DNA of 64,000 nt from Sunxiuqinia sp963974515 (GTDB lineage Bacteria > Bacteroidota > Bacteroidia > Bacteroidales > Prolixibacteraceae): NCBI RefSeq assembly GCF_963974515.1, contig NZ_CAXBDD010000011.1, positions 1 to 64,000 of the forward strand, read 5' to 3'. Shown here piece by piece: positions 36,929-45,470 of the stretch (within the stretch, counting starts at the first letter, position 1; each line of letters begins with the position of its first letter). Below the pieces are notes generated by a model that saw only the letters and a program-made list of their open reading frames with translations, did no database searches and was not told where the DNA came from. The position numbers and the translations under genes were made by a program.

Positions 36929-36965
36929 GAAAGCCGCTCCGGGAATATCTCCCAAAACGGCTTTC
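36929..36965 (-). terminator. Terminator-like hairpin after lpdA
   Basis: Outer arms GAAAGCCG and CGGCTTTC with an inner GGGA/TCCC pairing, 28 bases after the dihydrolipoyl dehydrogenase stop. On the minus strand the outgoing arm is followed by TTTG, a weak T run. Confidence 0.6.
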
Positions 36966-36992
36966 GTCATATCAACCTTAAACTCTATTTTA

Positions 36993-38384
36993 TCATAGAT
37001 GGATTACTTCATCGTAGGCCGCTGCTGCAGCTTCCATAATCGCTTCACTCATGGTTGGGTGAGGGTGAATGGATTTGATCAGTTCGTGCCCGGTAATTTC
37101 CAACTTTTTAGCTACCACCAGTTCGGCAATCATCTCGGTCACGTTTCCTCCAATCATGTGGGCTCCGAGCAGCTCTCCGTATTTGGCATCGAAAATCAGC
37201 TTCACAAAACCATCTTTCTGCCCGGCAGCACTTGCTTTACCACTAGCTGAATACGGGAACTTTCCGACTTTAATATCGTAACCGGCTTCCTTGGCTTTCT
37301 TCTCTGTCAGACCTACCGACGATACTTCGGGGCTGGTATAGGTACACCCCGGAATGTTGCCGTAGTCAACCGGATCAGGATTTTTGCCGGCAATCTTCTC
37401 CACACAAGTAATTCCTTCGGCAGACGCCACGTGTGCCAATGCCGGACCATGAACGATATCTCCAATGGCGTAAACTCCTTCCACATTAGTCCGGTAAAAA
37501 TCATCGACCTTAATTTTACCGTTTTCCAGTTCCACGCCCAGCTCTTCCAACCCAATATTTTCAATATTGGGCGCAATCCCAACAGCCGACAAAACGATTT
37601 CTGCTTCGATGGTTTCTTCACCTTTTTTGGTTTTCACCACCACCTTGCATAACTTGCCTTTCGTATCAACCGACTCAACCGACGCGTTGGTCATTACTTT
37701 CATTTTATCTTTTTTGAAGGAGCGCTCCAGGGTTTTGGCTACTTCCTCGTCTTCGTTGGGAACCAACGTTGGCATATATTCCACCAAAGTCACTTCTGTA
37801 CCGATGGCATGATAGAAGTTGGCAAACTCACTGCCAATAGCACCCGATCCAACCACCACCATCGACTTGGGTTGCTTGTCGAGAGTCATGGCTTCACGGT
37901 ATCCAATAATTTTCTTTCCATCCTGCTCCAGGTTCGGTAATTGACGCGAACGCGCTCCGGTGGCTATAATAATATGCTTGGCAGTAACCGTTGTTTTCTT
38001 GCCTTTTTCATCTTCAACCTCAACCGTTCCTTTGGATTTCAATCGCCCATAACCGTTGATAACTTCAATCTTATTCTTTTTAAAAAGAAACTGAACCCCC
38101 TTGCTCATTCCTCCTGCCACTTCGCGACTACGTTTAACCATGGCCTGGAAGTCGGCCTTTACTTCACCCGAAATACTGACGCCATAATCGGCAGCATGCT
38201 TGGCGTAGTCAAAAGCCTGCATGCTCTTCAGCAATGACTTAGTTGGGATACATCCCCAGTTGAGACACACGCCACCAATATTTTCTTTTTCAACAACTCC
38301 TACCTTAAAACCTAATTGGGAAGCCCGGATTGCAGCGACATAACCGCCAGGACCACTTCCTATAACTAATACATCGTAACTCAT
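36993..38384 (-). CDS. lpdA: Dihydrolipoyl dehydrogenase (E3)
   Basis: 463 residues. FAD site GSGPGGYVAAIRA (~8-20), redox disulfide GGVCLNWGCIPTKS (~37-50), NAD site VVVGSGAIGSEFANF (~175), AIGDI (~305) and the C-terminal His-Glu pair in HPHPTMSEAIMEA. It reoxidises lipoamide of 2-oxoacid dehydrogenase complexes or the glycine cleavage system. The E1/E2 genes are not adjacent, so it may serve several complexes. Stands alone with a hairpin after it. Confidence 0.95.
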   Translation of the reverse strand: MSYDVLVIGSGPGGYVAAIRASQLGFKVGVVEKENIGGVCLNWGCIPTKSLLKSMQAFDYAKHAADYGVSISGEVKADFQAMVKRSREVAGGMSKGVQFLFKKNKIEVINGYGRLKSKGTVEVEDEKGKKTTVTAKHIIIATGARSRQLPNLEQDGKKIIGYREAMTLDKQPKSMVVVGSGAIGSEFANFYHAIGTEVTLVEYMPTLVPNEDEEVAKTLERSFKKDKMKVMTNASVESVDTKGKLCKVVVKTKKGEETIEAEIVLSAVGIAPNIENIGLEELGVELENGKIKVDDFYRTNVEGVYAIGDIVHGPALAHVASAEGITCVEKIAGKNPDPVDYGNIPGCTYTSPEVSSVGLTEKKAKEAGYDIKVGKFPYSASGKASAAGQKDGFVKLIFDAKYGELLGAHMIGGNVTEMIAELVVAKKLEITGHELIKSIHPHPTMSEAIMEAAAAAYDEVIHL

Positions 38385-38491
38385 AATGATTGATTAACTG
38401 AATTTGATTGATCGCTTTAAAAAACAGTTTAAGTTGCAAAAAGTTTTCCAAAGTAGCGAATACCAGCCAGCACATTTACAAGCCGAGGCCC

Positions 38492-38531
38492 AAAGACAAA
38501 GCCGGCCCCAAAGGGAACCGGCTTTGTCTTT
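38492..38531. terminator. Long perfect hairpin between tlpA-like gene and lpdA
   Basis: Arms AAAGACAAAGCCGG and CCGGCTTTGTCTTT are a perfect 14-base match with a 12-base loop. It lies 237 bases after the TlpA-like gene and 108 bases before lpdA starts. It may end the MeaB-TlpA transcript, but no T run follows, so a processing or regulatory role is possible. Confidence 0.5.
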
Positions 38532-38592
38532 ATGATTGTCCGCTTGCGTACGTATTTGTTCTGTCGCGGCTGTCAATTATTATCATTCATCG

Positions 38593-38672
38593 TCATTTTA
38601 TTGTCACTAATCGTATCAAAACAACTTAATGACCACCCAACGACAATTGAATGACTTTTTAATGTTAATGAC
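38593..38672. repeat. Helically phased AATGAC array, copy A
   Basis: AATGAC or a near match recurs at 38628, 38639 (AACGAC), 38650 and 38661 (AATGTT), each 11 bases apart, with one more at 38667. Just left is an inverted partner: TCATTTTATTGTC (38593-38605) faces GACAATTGAATGA (38642-38654) with two mismatches. The array opens with ACAACTTAATGAC, as copy B opens with ACAACTCAATGAC. Confidence 0.6.
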
Positions 38673-38767
38673 ATTTGGAAATCTTACGGATATTCATTTT
38701 TTCTTTTTTTGGCCTGCAGCTCGTCATTCAATGGAGCGATGAAGGACACATCGTATCGATTGCCTTG

Positions 38768-39865
38768 TTAATTCAATAGCTCAGCTAATTTATCATGCAA
38801 TTCCTGTCCGCGCAGGTTTTTAGCAATGATGACTCCTTGCGGGTCGAGCAGCACAGAATGAGGGATGGAATTCACCCCATACATTTGGGCCACTTCGTTT
38901 TGCCAGTACTTCAAATCAGATACCTGAGTCCATGCCAACTGATCGTCTTCAATCGCCTTCAGCCAGGCCGCTTTATCGCGATCAAGTGAAATACCAAGGA
39001 TGTCGAAGCCTTTATCTTTAAAACTATTGTAAGCGCTGACAATATTTGGATTTTCCTGACGGCAGGGGCCACACCAGGCCGCCCAGAAGTCGAGCAACAG
39101 ATATTTCCCCTGAAATGAAGCCAGGCTAACGGGGTTGCCTTCTGGGTCATTCATAGTAAATTCAGGAGCCTTGGTGCCAATGGCAGTCCTTCCTTTTTGC
39201 TCTACAAACTCTTTTAACTGCCGGGTGTACACCGATGAGTCGAGCTCCGCCGGAAACAAATCAACCAGCTCTTTCAATTCTGAGTACTCCAATTGCTGGG
39301 CCAGCTGCGTGAGTGTAATAAATGGAGCAACAATGGAATTGCTGTGTTCTTTCACAAAGTTTTTAGCGTAAACCTGCATGTTTTGGTTGGTCGCTTCCGC
39401 ATCAATGCGAATCCGATCCATTTCATCCTGGTTCCCGGAAGCTGCTGCCGCTGAGTACTGTTGCTGATATTCGTTAACCTTCTCATTCATCAGCTGCACT
39501 TCGTCCAGATACTCATTAAACGTATCGGTCAAAGGCGAACCTGTCACTTTGGTGCTACGCAAGCTGTCCTTGTTCGCCAGTACCTCTATTTTGGTGTTTT
39601 CAAGGAAGAACTGGGCAAAATACTCGCGGTCGCCCAGGCGCAAGTAATGCAGTTCAGGAACCGTGATGCTTCCTTCAAATTTGAACTTCCCTTCGACCAA
39701 GTCGGTTGTGTCGGTAGTCACTGCCTGGCCATTTTCGGCTTTCACCAAATAGACAATGGCCGAATCAAGCCCGGCAACCGTGCCGCTAACCTGATACTTT
39801 GCTGAATTGCTTTGGCAGCCAGCAATGAAAAGCAACACAAGAACAAATAAACCTAAATTTCTCAT
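38768..39865 (-). CDS. TlpA-like thiol-disulfide lipoprotein with DUF4369 domain
   Basis: 365 residues. The signal peptide ends in the lipobox LLFIAGC, so it is lipid-anchored. An N-terminal DUF4369 domain (~25-110) and helical spacer precede a thioredoxin fold (~230-365) with the active site AAWCGPCRQEN. Such proteins reduce disulfides or apocytochromes, or act in other periplasmic redox tasks in Bacteroidota. Its start overlaps the MeaB stop (39862-39865), so it is co-translated with MeaB. The pairing with MeaB has no clear metabolic reason. Confidence 0.92.
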   Translation of the reverse strand: MRNLGLFVLVLLFIAGCQSNSAKYQVSGTVAGLDSAIVYLVKAENGQAVTTDTTDLVEGKFKFEGSITVPELHYLRLGDREYFAQFFLENTKIEVLANKDSLRSTKVTGSPLTDTFNEYLDEVQLMNEKVNEYQQQYSAAAASGNQDEMDRIRIDAEATNQNMQVYAKNFVKEHSNSIVAPFITLTQLAQQLEYSELKELVDLFPAELDSSVYTRQLKEFVEQKGRTAIGTKAPEFTMNDPEGNPVSLASFQGKYLLLDFWAAWCGPCRQENPNIVSAYNSFKDKGFDILGISLDRDKAAWLKAIEDDQLAWTQVSDLKYWQNEVAQMYGVNSIPHSVLLDPQGVIIAKNLRGQELHDKLAELLN

Positions 39866-40992
39866 TTGTTAGTTTTTTTTGATTGATAATAGTTTTCCAA
39901 TAATTCGCGAGCAGCGACAAATGAACTCATCTCCTGCTCAAGTACCTTCTGTTCAAAGGCTGCCGTTATATCTTTTAAGTCGTTATTCTGGTAAAAATCA
40001 GACTTTAAGCGGTCGTTAATTGTTTCATACATCCAGTACCTCGATTGCTCATTTCGTCGGTGCTGAAAATAACCATTTTTTTTCACTAATTCGACGTACT
40101 CCTCAATGGTGCCCCAAATTTTGTCGATGCCAATATGATGAAAGGCGGAACAAGTCAGCACTTTAGGCGTCCATCCCGAATCGGTTGGTGGAAACAGGTG
40201 CAAAGCATTGAGGTACTGCACACGGGCCATCTCCGCTTTTTCAATGTTATTGCCATCAGCTTTATTGATGGTGATGGCATCAGCCATTTCCATAATGCCG
40301 CGCTTGATGCCTTGCAGCTCATCGCCGGCACCAGCCAGCATGAGCAACAAAAAGAAATCGACCATCGAATGAACCATTGTTTCGCTTTGGCCCACACCAA
40401 CAGTTTCAATAAAGATGGTATCAAAGCCTGCGGCTTCACAAAGCACAATGGTTTCGCGGGTCTTTCGGGCCACCCCCCCCAACGAGCCTGCTGAGGGCGA
40501 AGGTCGGATGTAGGCATTTGCGTCGGAGGATAATTCTTCCATGCGGGTTTTATCACCCAGAATACTTCCCCTGGAGCGCTCGCTGCTGGGATCGATCGCC
40601 AATACCGCCAGCTTTCCGCCGCGTCGGGTAATAAACTTACCCATCGATTCGATAAACGTACTTTTGCCTACTCCTGGCACGCCGGTAATGCCAATACGCA
40701 ACGACTTTCCGCTGTAAGGCAGGCATCGGGTGATGATTTCACTGGCAATCTCCTGGTGTTCCTTTTTCGAACTTTCAACCAAGGTTACAGCCTGGCTAAG
40801 CGTACTAATATTGCCGGCTAAAACACCCTCCACATAGGCGTCGGCTGTCATCGTTTTCTTGCGCTTATGTTTCAGAAAACGCCGGATCGAATCCTCATTA
40901 AACGTCTCTGGCTTATCGATCCCCTTATTGACATTCAGCCCTTTACATTGGCCATCATTTTCGATATGATGGTAATCGTGATCTGCTATCAT
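39862..40992 (-). CDS. meaB: Methylmalonyl-CoA mutase-associated GTPase MeaB
   Basis: 376 residues from ATG 40990-40992 (MIADHDYHHIEN). The frame extends to 41052 but that part overlaps the terminator tail of the gene upstream. Walker A is GVPGVGKSTF, followed by LAIDPSSERSRGSILGDKTRM and the ETVGVGQSE switch; the base-recognition segment NKADG follows. It is a G3E GTPase that guards and loads adenosylcobalamin-dependent methylmalonyl-CoA mutase. The mutase genes are not in this window, so they act in trans. Confidence 0.93.
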   Translation of the reverse strand: MIADHDYHHIENDGQCKGLNVNKGIDKPETFNEDSIRRFLKHKRKKTMTADAYVEGVLAGNISTLSQAVTLVESSKKEHQEIASEIITRCLPYSGKSLRIGITGVPGVGKSTFIESMGKFITRRGGKLAVLAIDPSSERSRGSILGDKTRMEELSSDANAYIRPSPSAGSLGGVARKTRETIVLCEAAGFDTIFIETVGVGQSETMVHSMVDFFLLLMLAGAGDELQGIKRGIMEMADAITINKADGNNIEKAEMARVQYLNALHLFPPTDSGWTPKVLTCSAFHHIGIDKIWGTIEEYVELVKKNGYFQHRRNEQSRYWMYETINDRLKSDFYQNNDLKDITAAFEQKVLEQEMSSFVAARELLENYYQSKKTNK

Positions 40993-41040
40993 GTAAAAAA
41001 ATTTATACGAAGGTAAAACATACCTGAACAACAAAAAAAT

Positions 41041-41068
41041 AAGCCGCTCCAAAAATATGAAGCGGCTT
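41041..41068 (-). terminator. Terminator after the DUF1573 gene
   Basis: Arms AAGCCGCT and AGCGGCTT with a 12-base loop, followed on the minus strand by ATTTTTTT. It lies 22 bases after the DUF1573 stop and decides the start of meaB. Confidence 0.85.
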
Positions 41069-41089
41069 TCAATTCTTATCGTTTTGTTG

Positions 41090-42181
41090 TTATCCGGCGA
41101 CGTTAATGTTCGTTGAGACCCTTAAAATGGTCGTGGGGTTTTTAGGATCATTGGTAATTACGGTGATTGATTTGTTTTGGCGTCCGCGTTTTCCCTTGGA
41201 ATCAAATTTGACTTTTAGCGGAACCACTTCATTCTGAGAAATAATTTTTTTCTCCGGCGTTACCGCCGTACAGCCACACGATGTTTTCACATTGCGAATA
41301 ATCAGGTCGCGTTTCCCTTCATTTTTAATGGTGAAGGTATATTCTACCGCATCGCCTTGGTTGATATCACCAAAATCGTGGGCTTTTTCATTAAAAGAAA
41401 CAACGGGTGCATTAGCCAGTTCTTCGGCTGACAGCGCAGAAAAATCTTCTTCAATCGTGGCCGATACTCCGATAGAATTACGGTAGTTTGACTCGCCATT
41501 GATATTCAAATAAATCCGGTGCATCATAAAGCCGTAGGTATTCAACTGCTTGGCATCGTAGGTCACAACAATCTTTCCTTTGCCTTTGGTAGGAACCGTT
41601 TCAGGAACCGCTTTTGCTGTTAAGTGCGATGGAGGGGTTTTAAACTCAATTTTCACAGGCTGATCGGTATCGTTGACCACTTCCAGCTCCTCGGTTTTTA
41701 CTTCGCTTTCATTAATCTTGACAAATGAAAGCTGGTTGGTTTTTGCGCGCAGCGGCCCAATTTCGCGGGGATACTGCTCGGCCAATGTTTTCTCACGCTG
41801 CTCAACGGCTCCTTTAATTCTTAAAACCACCGTTGCGTTTTCAGCATTCGACGAAACAGTTACCGTTTTATTGAATGGGCCCGGCCGATTACGCGGGTCA
41901 TAACTCACCTTTATAAACCCTTCACGTCCCGGAGCTACAGGCTCTTTCGTCCATTGCGGAGTAGTGCAACCGCAGGATGCCCGAACATTGTTCAGGATCA
42001 ATGGGGATGCACCATTATTTACAAACTTGAAACTGTAAGTTTGCGGGCCAGCTTCTTCTTTAAAGGAACCAAAGTCATGCTCCAGTGTTTCAAAATCAAT
42101 TTTAGCTTGTACCGTTTGTCCTATCCCAGCCGTAGCAAAGGAAAAGGAAAACAAGACTAAAAGAAAGAGAATATTTTTCAT
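41090..42181 (-). CDS. Secreted protein with two DUF1573 domains
   Basis: About 363 residues from ATG 42179-42181 (MKNILFLLVLFSFSFATAG), which gives a clean signal peptide; the open frame runs 48 bases further up without support. Two DUF1573 (Ig/ASPM-like) domains are visible, each with a CGCT motif: ASCGCTTPQWTKE and TSCGCTAVTPEKK. The family is common in Bacteroidota envelopes and of unknown role. The mature ends carry no sorting signal that I recognise. Confidence 0.9.
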   Translation of the reverse strand: MKNILFLLVLFSFSFATAGIGQTVQAKIDFETLEHDFGSFKEEAGPQTYSFKFVNNGASPLILNNVRASCGCTTPQWTKEPVAPGREGFIKVSYDPRNRPGPFNKTVTVSSNAENATVVLRIKGAVEQREKTLAEQYPREIGPLRAKTNQLSFVKINESEVKTEELEVVNDTDQPVKIEFKTPPSHLTAKAVPETVPTKGKGKIVVTYDAKQLNTYGFMMHRIYLNINGESNYRNSIGVSATIEEDFSALSAEELANAPVVSFNEKAHDFGDINQGDAVEYTFTIKNEGKRDLIIRNVKTSCGCTAVTPEKKIISQNEVVPLKVKFDSKGKRGRQNKSITVITNDPKNPTTILRVSTNINVAG

Positions 42182-42217
42182 AACCGATAATTTAGAATAA
42201 GGTATTAAATTCACGAT

Positions 42218-42225
42218 CAAAGATA
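42218..42225 (-). promoter_or_regulatory. Candidate -7 box for the DUF1573 gene
   Basis: Minus-strand TATCTTTG is an exact TAnnTTTG match, 37 bases before the chosen ATG, giving a short leader. It also supports the start at 42181. No TTG at the ideal upstream spacing. Confidence 0.5.
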
Positions 42226-42349
42226 ACAATCCCGAATGAATTTACGATACGGCAACAAATCTATAAAAGCTTCTATCTCATCGCTGTTAATACATCACTA
42301 ACTTTTGTTAATGAACTGTTAATGGATGGATCTTTTTCAAAAGAATACG

Positions 42350-42357
42350 TAGTTTCG
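42350..42357 (+). promoter_or_regulatory. Candidate -7 box for the sensor kinase gene
   Basis: TAGTTTCG differs from TAnnTTTG at one position and lies 28 bases before the ATG at 42386. Divergent from the DUF1573 promoter. Confidence 0.3.
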
Positions 42358-42385
42358 TGGTTGTCAATTGCGTAAGCGAAAAAGA

Positions 42386-43750
42386 ATGGGAAGAAACACG
42401 ATAAGATATGTCATTATATTGGCTACATTCTCGGTTTTGGGCATTATTCTGATTCAATTTTTCTTTCTTCGAAATACGGTTAATTTAAACGAAAGGAAGT
42501 TTCATGAATCAACTACCCAGGCCTTAAATGTTGTGGCTCACAAGCTGGTTTCGTACAATCAAAAAGTAAAAGGAAAGGAACCGAAAGTGGATCTGCCCAA
42601 TGCGGTAGATCAAATTTCGAACAACTATTATGTGGTAAATGTAAACGAAGATATTCACCCGGGCTTACTCGAACATTTTTTAATTGAGGAGTTCAAAAAC
42701 CACAACCTGAAAGTTGATTTTGAGTTCGCCATTTACGATTGCGAAAACGAAAAGATGGTATACGGAAAACACCTGATGGAGACGAATGACAGCCTCACCA
42801 GCACGCTCTTGGTGAGCAAGCAGTCGGATGAATGCGATGCAGAGGATGCGCTGTTCGAACAACACTATAAAACACAGACTGCAAAAAAGGAATGCGGCCT
42901 GCCCACCTGTGAAAAGTACACCTATTATTTTGGCGTATCTTTTCCAAACCGTTCCAAGTATTACAGCAGCCAGGTGCACGCATGGTATGTAGTCAATGGT
43001 TTTTTGCTGATTGTCATTTTGTTTTTCGGCTATACCTTGTTCGTCATCTTCAAGCAACGGCGGCTCAGCGAAATCCAGAAAAATTTTATCAACAACCTCA
43101 CGCACGAGTTTCGGACTCCAATCGCCTCAATCGATCTCTCGTCCAAGGTGATTGCCGACCCGCGTATTTTAGATCATCCCAACCGGCTGCGGGAATACTC
43201 CAACATTATTAGCGAACAAACCCAGCGCCTATCAGCCCAGGTAGATAAGGTTCTGCTGATGGCCAGCATCGAAAAACAACGGCTAAAGCTCGACCTGACC
43301 ATGATTGAGTTAAACCTGTTTGTGCGAAAGAGCATTGCCGATTTTAAAACCAGTCAGAACGGGCACCAATACGCGATTAACTTTACCAGCGAGGTAGAAG
43401 AATGGCGAATCCAGGCCGACGCACTGCATTTCTCCAATGTCATTTTCAATATTCTAGATAATGCCATAAAATATTGCGACGAAGCACCACAAATTGATGT
43501 TGAATTGAGTGAGACCAAAAAGCACATTCAACTCAAATTTGCTGATAATGGCATTGGCATTCCCAAGGAATACCGCAAGAAAATATTTGGTCGCTTTTAC
43601 CGGATTCCAACCGGCGATATTCACAATGTAAAGGGATTTGGCTTGGGGCTCGATTACGTCAGGAAGATTGTTGAAAGGCATCATTGGGAAATTGAAGTTT
43701 CTGATAATTCGCCAAAAGGAAGTATATTTACGATTACAATCCCAAAATAA
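42386..43750 (+). CDS. Two-transmembrane sensor histidine kinase
   Basis: 454 residues from ATG 42386 (MGRNTIRYVIIL); an earlier TTG in frame at 42368 is less likely. Membrane helices lie at ~8-28 and ~205-225 around a ~175-residue periplasmic sensor that holds several cysteines (CENEK, SDECDAED, KKECGLPTCEKY), so a metal or redox input is possible. The cytoplasmic part has the H-box NNLTHEFRTPIASI and ATPase boxes DNAIKYC, DNGIGIP and GFGLGLDYV. It belongs to a different kinase group from those of the signalling island. The OmpR-type regulator follows 93 bases later; the pair resembles RprX/RprY of Bacteroides. Confidence 0.93.
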   Translation: MGRNTIRYVIILATFSVLGIILIQFFFLRNTVNLNERKFHESTTQALNVVAHKLVSYNQKVKGKEPKVDLPNAVDQISNNYYVVNVNEDIHPGLLEHFLIEEFKNHNLKVDFEFAIYDCENEKMVYGKHLMETNDSLTSTLLVSKQSDECDAEDALFEQHYKTQTAKKECGLPTCEKYTYYFGVSFPNRSKYYSSQVHAWYVVNGFLLIVILFFGYTLFVIFKQRRLSEIQKNFINNLTHEFRTPIASIDLSSKVIADPRILDHPNRLREYSNIISEQTQRLSAQVDKVLLMASIEKQRLKLDLTMIELNLFVRKSIADFKTSQNGHQYAINFTSEVEEWRIQADALHFSNVIFNILDNAIKYCDEAPQIDVELSETKKHIQLKFADNGIGIPKEYRKKIFGRFYRIPTGDIHNVKGFGLGLDYVRKIVERHHWEIEVSDNSPKGSIFTITIPK

Positions 43751-43843
43751 GGTCACGGACCTATTTATTATTTTCCGTGTTGTCTCTACCATGAATTGTT
43801 AAAGACTCGAAACACGACAATAAATAACTCACAGCAGTTAACT

Positions 43844-44554
43844 ATGGAACTAAGCGGTAAAAAAATTCTTTTGGTTGAAGACGACAAAACCCTCAACTTC
43901 ATCATCCGTGATAATTTAGAAGAAGCAGGCTACGACGTAAAAGCAGCGGGCGACGGGCAGGAAGGCTACGAGATCTTCGATAAAAATCCGTTCGATCTGT
44001 GCCTGCTTGACGTGATGCTCCCCAAATTGGACGGTTTTTCGCTGGCCAAAAAAATCCGGGAAAAAGACCAGTCTATTCCCATTCTGTTTTTAACGGCTAA
44101 AGCCATGACCGAAGATAAAATCAAAGGCTTTACCATTGGCGGGGACGACTACATTACCAAGCCATTCAGTATGGAAGAGTTACTGCTTCGTATCAAAGTG
44201 TTTTTGAAACGAAGCCATACCGATGAGCTCGAATCGGATGAGGTGAATAGCTGCAAAGTGGGCCATTTCGACTTTCTTTTTGACAACCTGACCCTACAGC
44301 ATGGTGATGAGAAACGCACCCTCACCTATAAGGAAGCCGAGTTATTACGATATTTTTGCGAACACTCCAATGCCGTATTGAGCCGCTCAGATATTCTGAA
44401 AAACGTGTGGGGATCGGACGATTATTACCTGGGCCGAAGCCTCGATGTATTTATTTCGCGCCTGCGCAAATACCTGAAAAGCGACCCCGATATCAAAATC
44501 ATTAACCTGCACGGCATCGGCTTCCGGTTTAATGCACCCGTTGAGAAAAGGTGA
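43844..44554 (+). CDS. OmpR/PhoB-family response regulator
   Basis: 236 residues from ATG 43844 (MELSGKKILLVEDD); a TTG at 43796 is the longer alternative. Receiver with the acidic pair in LLVEDDKT, phosphoacceptor Asp in LLDVMLPKLDG and Lys in ITKPFSMEEL. The winged-helix DNA-binding domain (~135-232) shows LTYKEAELLRYFCEH and SLDVFISRLRKYLKSDP. Cognate of the kinase just upstream; length and context are like RprY, but target genes cannot be named. Confidence 0.93.
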   Translation: MELSGKKILLVEDDKTLNFIIRDNLEEAGYDVKAAGDGQEGYEIFDKNPFDLCLLDVMLPKLDGFSLAKKIREKDQSIPILFLTAKAMTEDKIKGFTIGGDDYITKPFSMEELLLRIKVFLKRSHTDELESDEVNSCKVGHFDFLFDNLTLQHGDEKRTLTYKEAELLRYFCEHSNAVLSRSDILKNVWGSDDYYLGRSLDVFISRLRKYLKSDPDIKIINLHGIGFRFNAPVEKR

Positions 44555-44735
44555 CCCAACAAGAATCTTTTAACCTCTTTGTGTTATATGCCGAATTAAA
44601 TGCCGAAATAGTCAATGCAATTATCAAAAATCCTACGATTCCTGCTGTCGGTGTTTTAACCTCAGAATCCGGTTGAATCCTTATTAATTTATTGTATAAA
44701 ATAAATGGAAGACCTGTAAGAAAAGCAGCGATCAA
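44555..44735 (-). pseudogene. Possible remnant of a small membrane protein
   Basis: A minus frame without an ATG start reads like part of a membrane protein: SKLIAAFLTGLPFILYNKL, a polar link QPDSEVKTPT, then AGIVGFLIIALTISAF. It is closed upstream by a TAG and runs at its end into the 3' end of the response-regulator gene on the other strand. It is either a decayed gene or chance. Confidence 0.3.
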
Positions 44736-44775
44736 CTTTGAATAAGGTTTGGGCTATTTTGTCTCCCCCGGATAA

Positions 44776-45011
44776 ATCAGTGGTTTACTGATGCTGTCTC
44801 TGCCTTCCCATTGGATGACTCTGGGGCGGGTGATTGATCGCCCTTATGATGCCAAATCATTTCGGGCTTACTGATGGAGCTCATCATCTTTCTTCCGCTG
44901 ACGGTGTGGACCACACCAGTCAGTAACCCGGCTCTTTAGGGCCGGGCCGTTGCAACGAAGCAAGCTGGGCTTTAGCTCTATATTTTCACGGCGGGCTGCT
45001 TCAAAAAGCAG
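44776..45011. other. Cluster of seven short hairpins (structured DNA/RNA candidate)
   Basis: Inverted repeats follow each other closely: ATCAGT/ACTGAT (44776-44792), GGGCG/CGCCC (44824-44843), ATGAT/ATCAT (44846-44860), TGATG/CATCA (44872-44886), CTGAC+GGTGTGG facing CCACACC+GTCAG (44898-44923), CCCGGC/GCCGGG (44927-44946) and CTGCTT/AAGCAG (44996-45011). No open frame of note covers it. It lies in a convergent intergenic region next to the 21 bp array and may be part of the same element. Confidence 0.5.
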
Positions 45012-45035
45012 TCGGGATTACAACTGAGACTGGGC

Positions 45036-45213
45036 GAGTAAGGATTTCATAAGCCCGAGTAGGATTCTGGGCCTTTCAAGTAGGGTCTGAAAGCAGCCGA
45101 GTAAAGTTTCTTGTTCTTCGAGTAGGGTTTTTAGCTGTCCGAGTACTACTCGACCAGCATTTTTGCTTACTCGGACTGAATGTCGGTTTACTCGCACTCG
45201 TTTTTGGTTAATC
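45036..45213. repeat. Mirror-symmetric 21 bp array with GAGTA core
   Basis: CGAGTA (CAAGTA once) starts units at 45036, 45057, 45078, 45099, 45120 and 45141, exactly 21 bases apart. At 45146 the array turns: the centre CGAGTA-C-TACTCG is a perfect palindrome, and inverted cores TACTC follow at 45147, 45168 and 45189, with a decayed one (TAATC) near 45209. Left units share about GAGTARGRTTYT at the start and YC at the end. The minus strand is open across it and would encode heptads of the form LL-x5 and RV-x5, as any 21 bp repeat in an open frame would. Confidence 0.75.
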
Positions 45214-45417
45214 GCATTTGGCTGAGCCTTTATCCGCTCTGCGATATACGCTGCCCGGAGCCAAACAAGCCCATCAGACGAGAGGTTTGTTGTACTCGGA
45301 TCAATTTTTTCCGGCTCGACCGCGTAGTCTGTTTTCATGCGGCTCGCCAGTACTCCACGTTTGAGCGAATCGGTCATGAGCGGTGGGGAAGGTGAACAAG
45401 CTCAGATAACTTAAAAT

Positions 45418-45448
45418 ATAAATCCCCACCAACAAGGCAGGGATTTAT
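45418..45448 (-). terminator. Terminator after pfkA
   Basis: Perfect 9-base arms ATAAATCCC and GGGATTTAT with a 13-base loop, 22 bases after the pfkA stop, followed on the minus strand by ATTTTAAG. Confidence 0.75.
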
Positions 45449-45470
45449 CTCTCATCAAAATTATTGCATT

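Noticed and set aside
36993..38384. Mercuric or glutathione reductase instead of dihydrolipoyl dehydrogenase
   Set aside because: The GGVCLNWGCIPTK redox motif and the C-terminal HPHPTMSEA are those of E3 enzymes.
44776..45213. CRISPR array
   Set aside because: The repeated core is only ~5-12 bases at a 21 bp period, with no spacers of normal length and no cas genes.
45018..45377. 119-codon minus frame over the 21 bp array
   Set aside because: Its heptad pattern follows directly from a 21 bp repeat in an open frame, and the DNA itself is mirror-symmetric; kept only as an alternative in the finding on the array.
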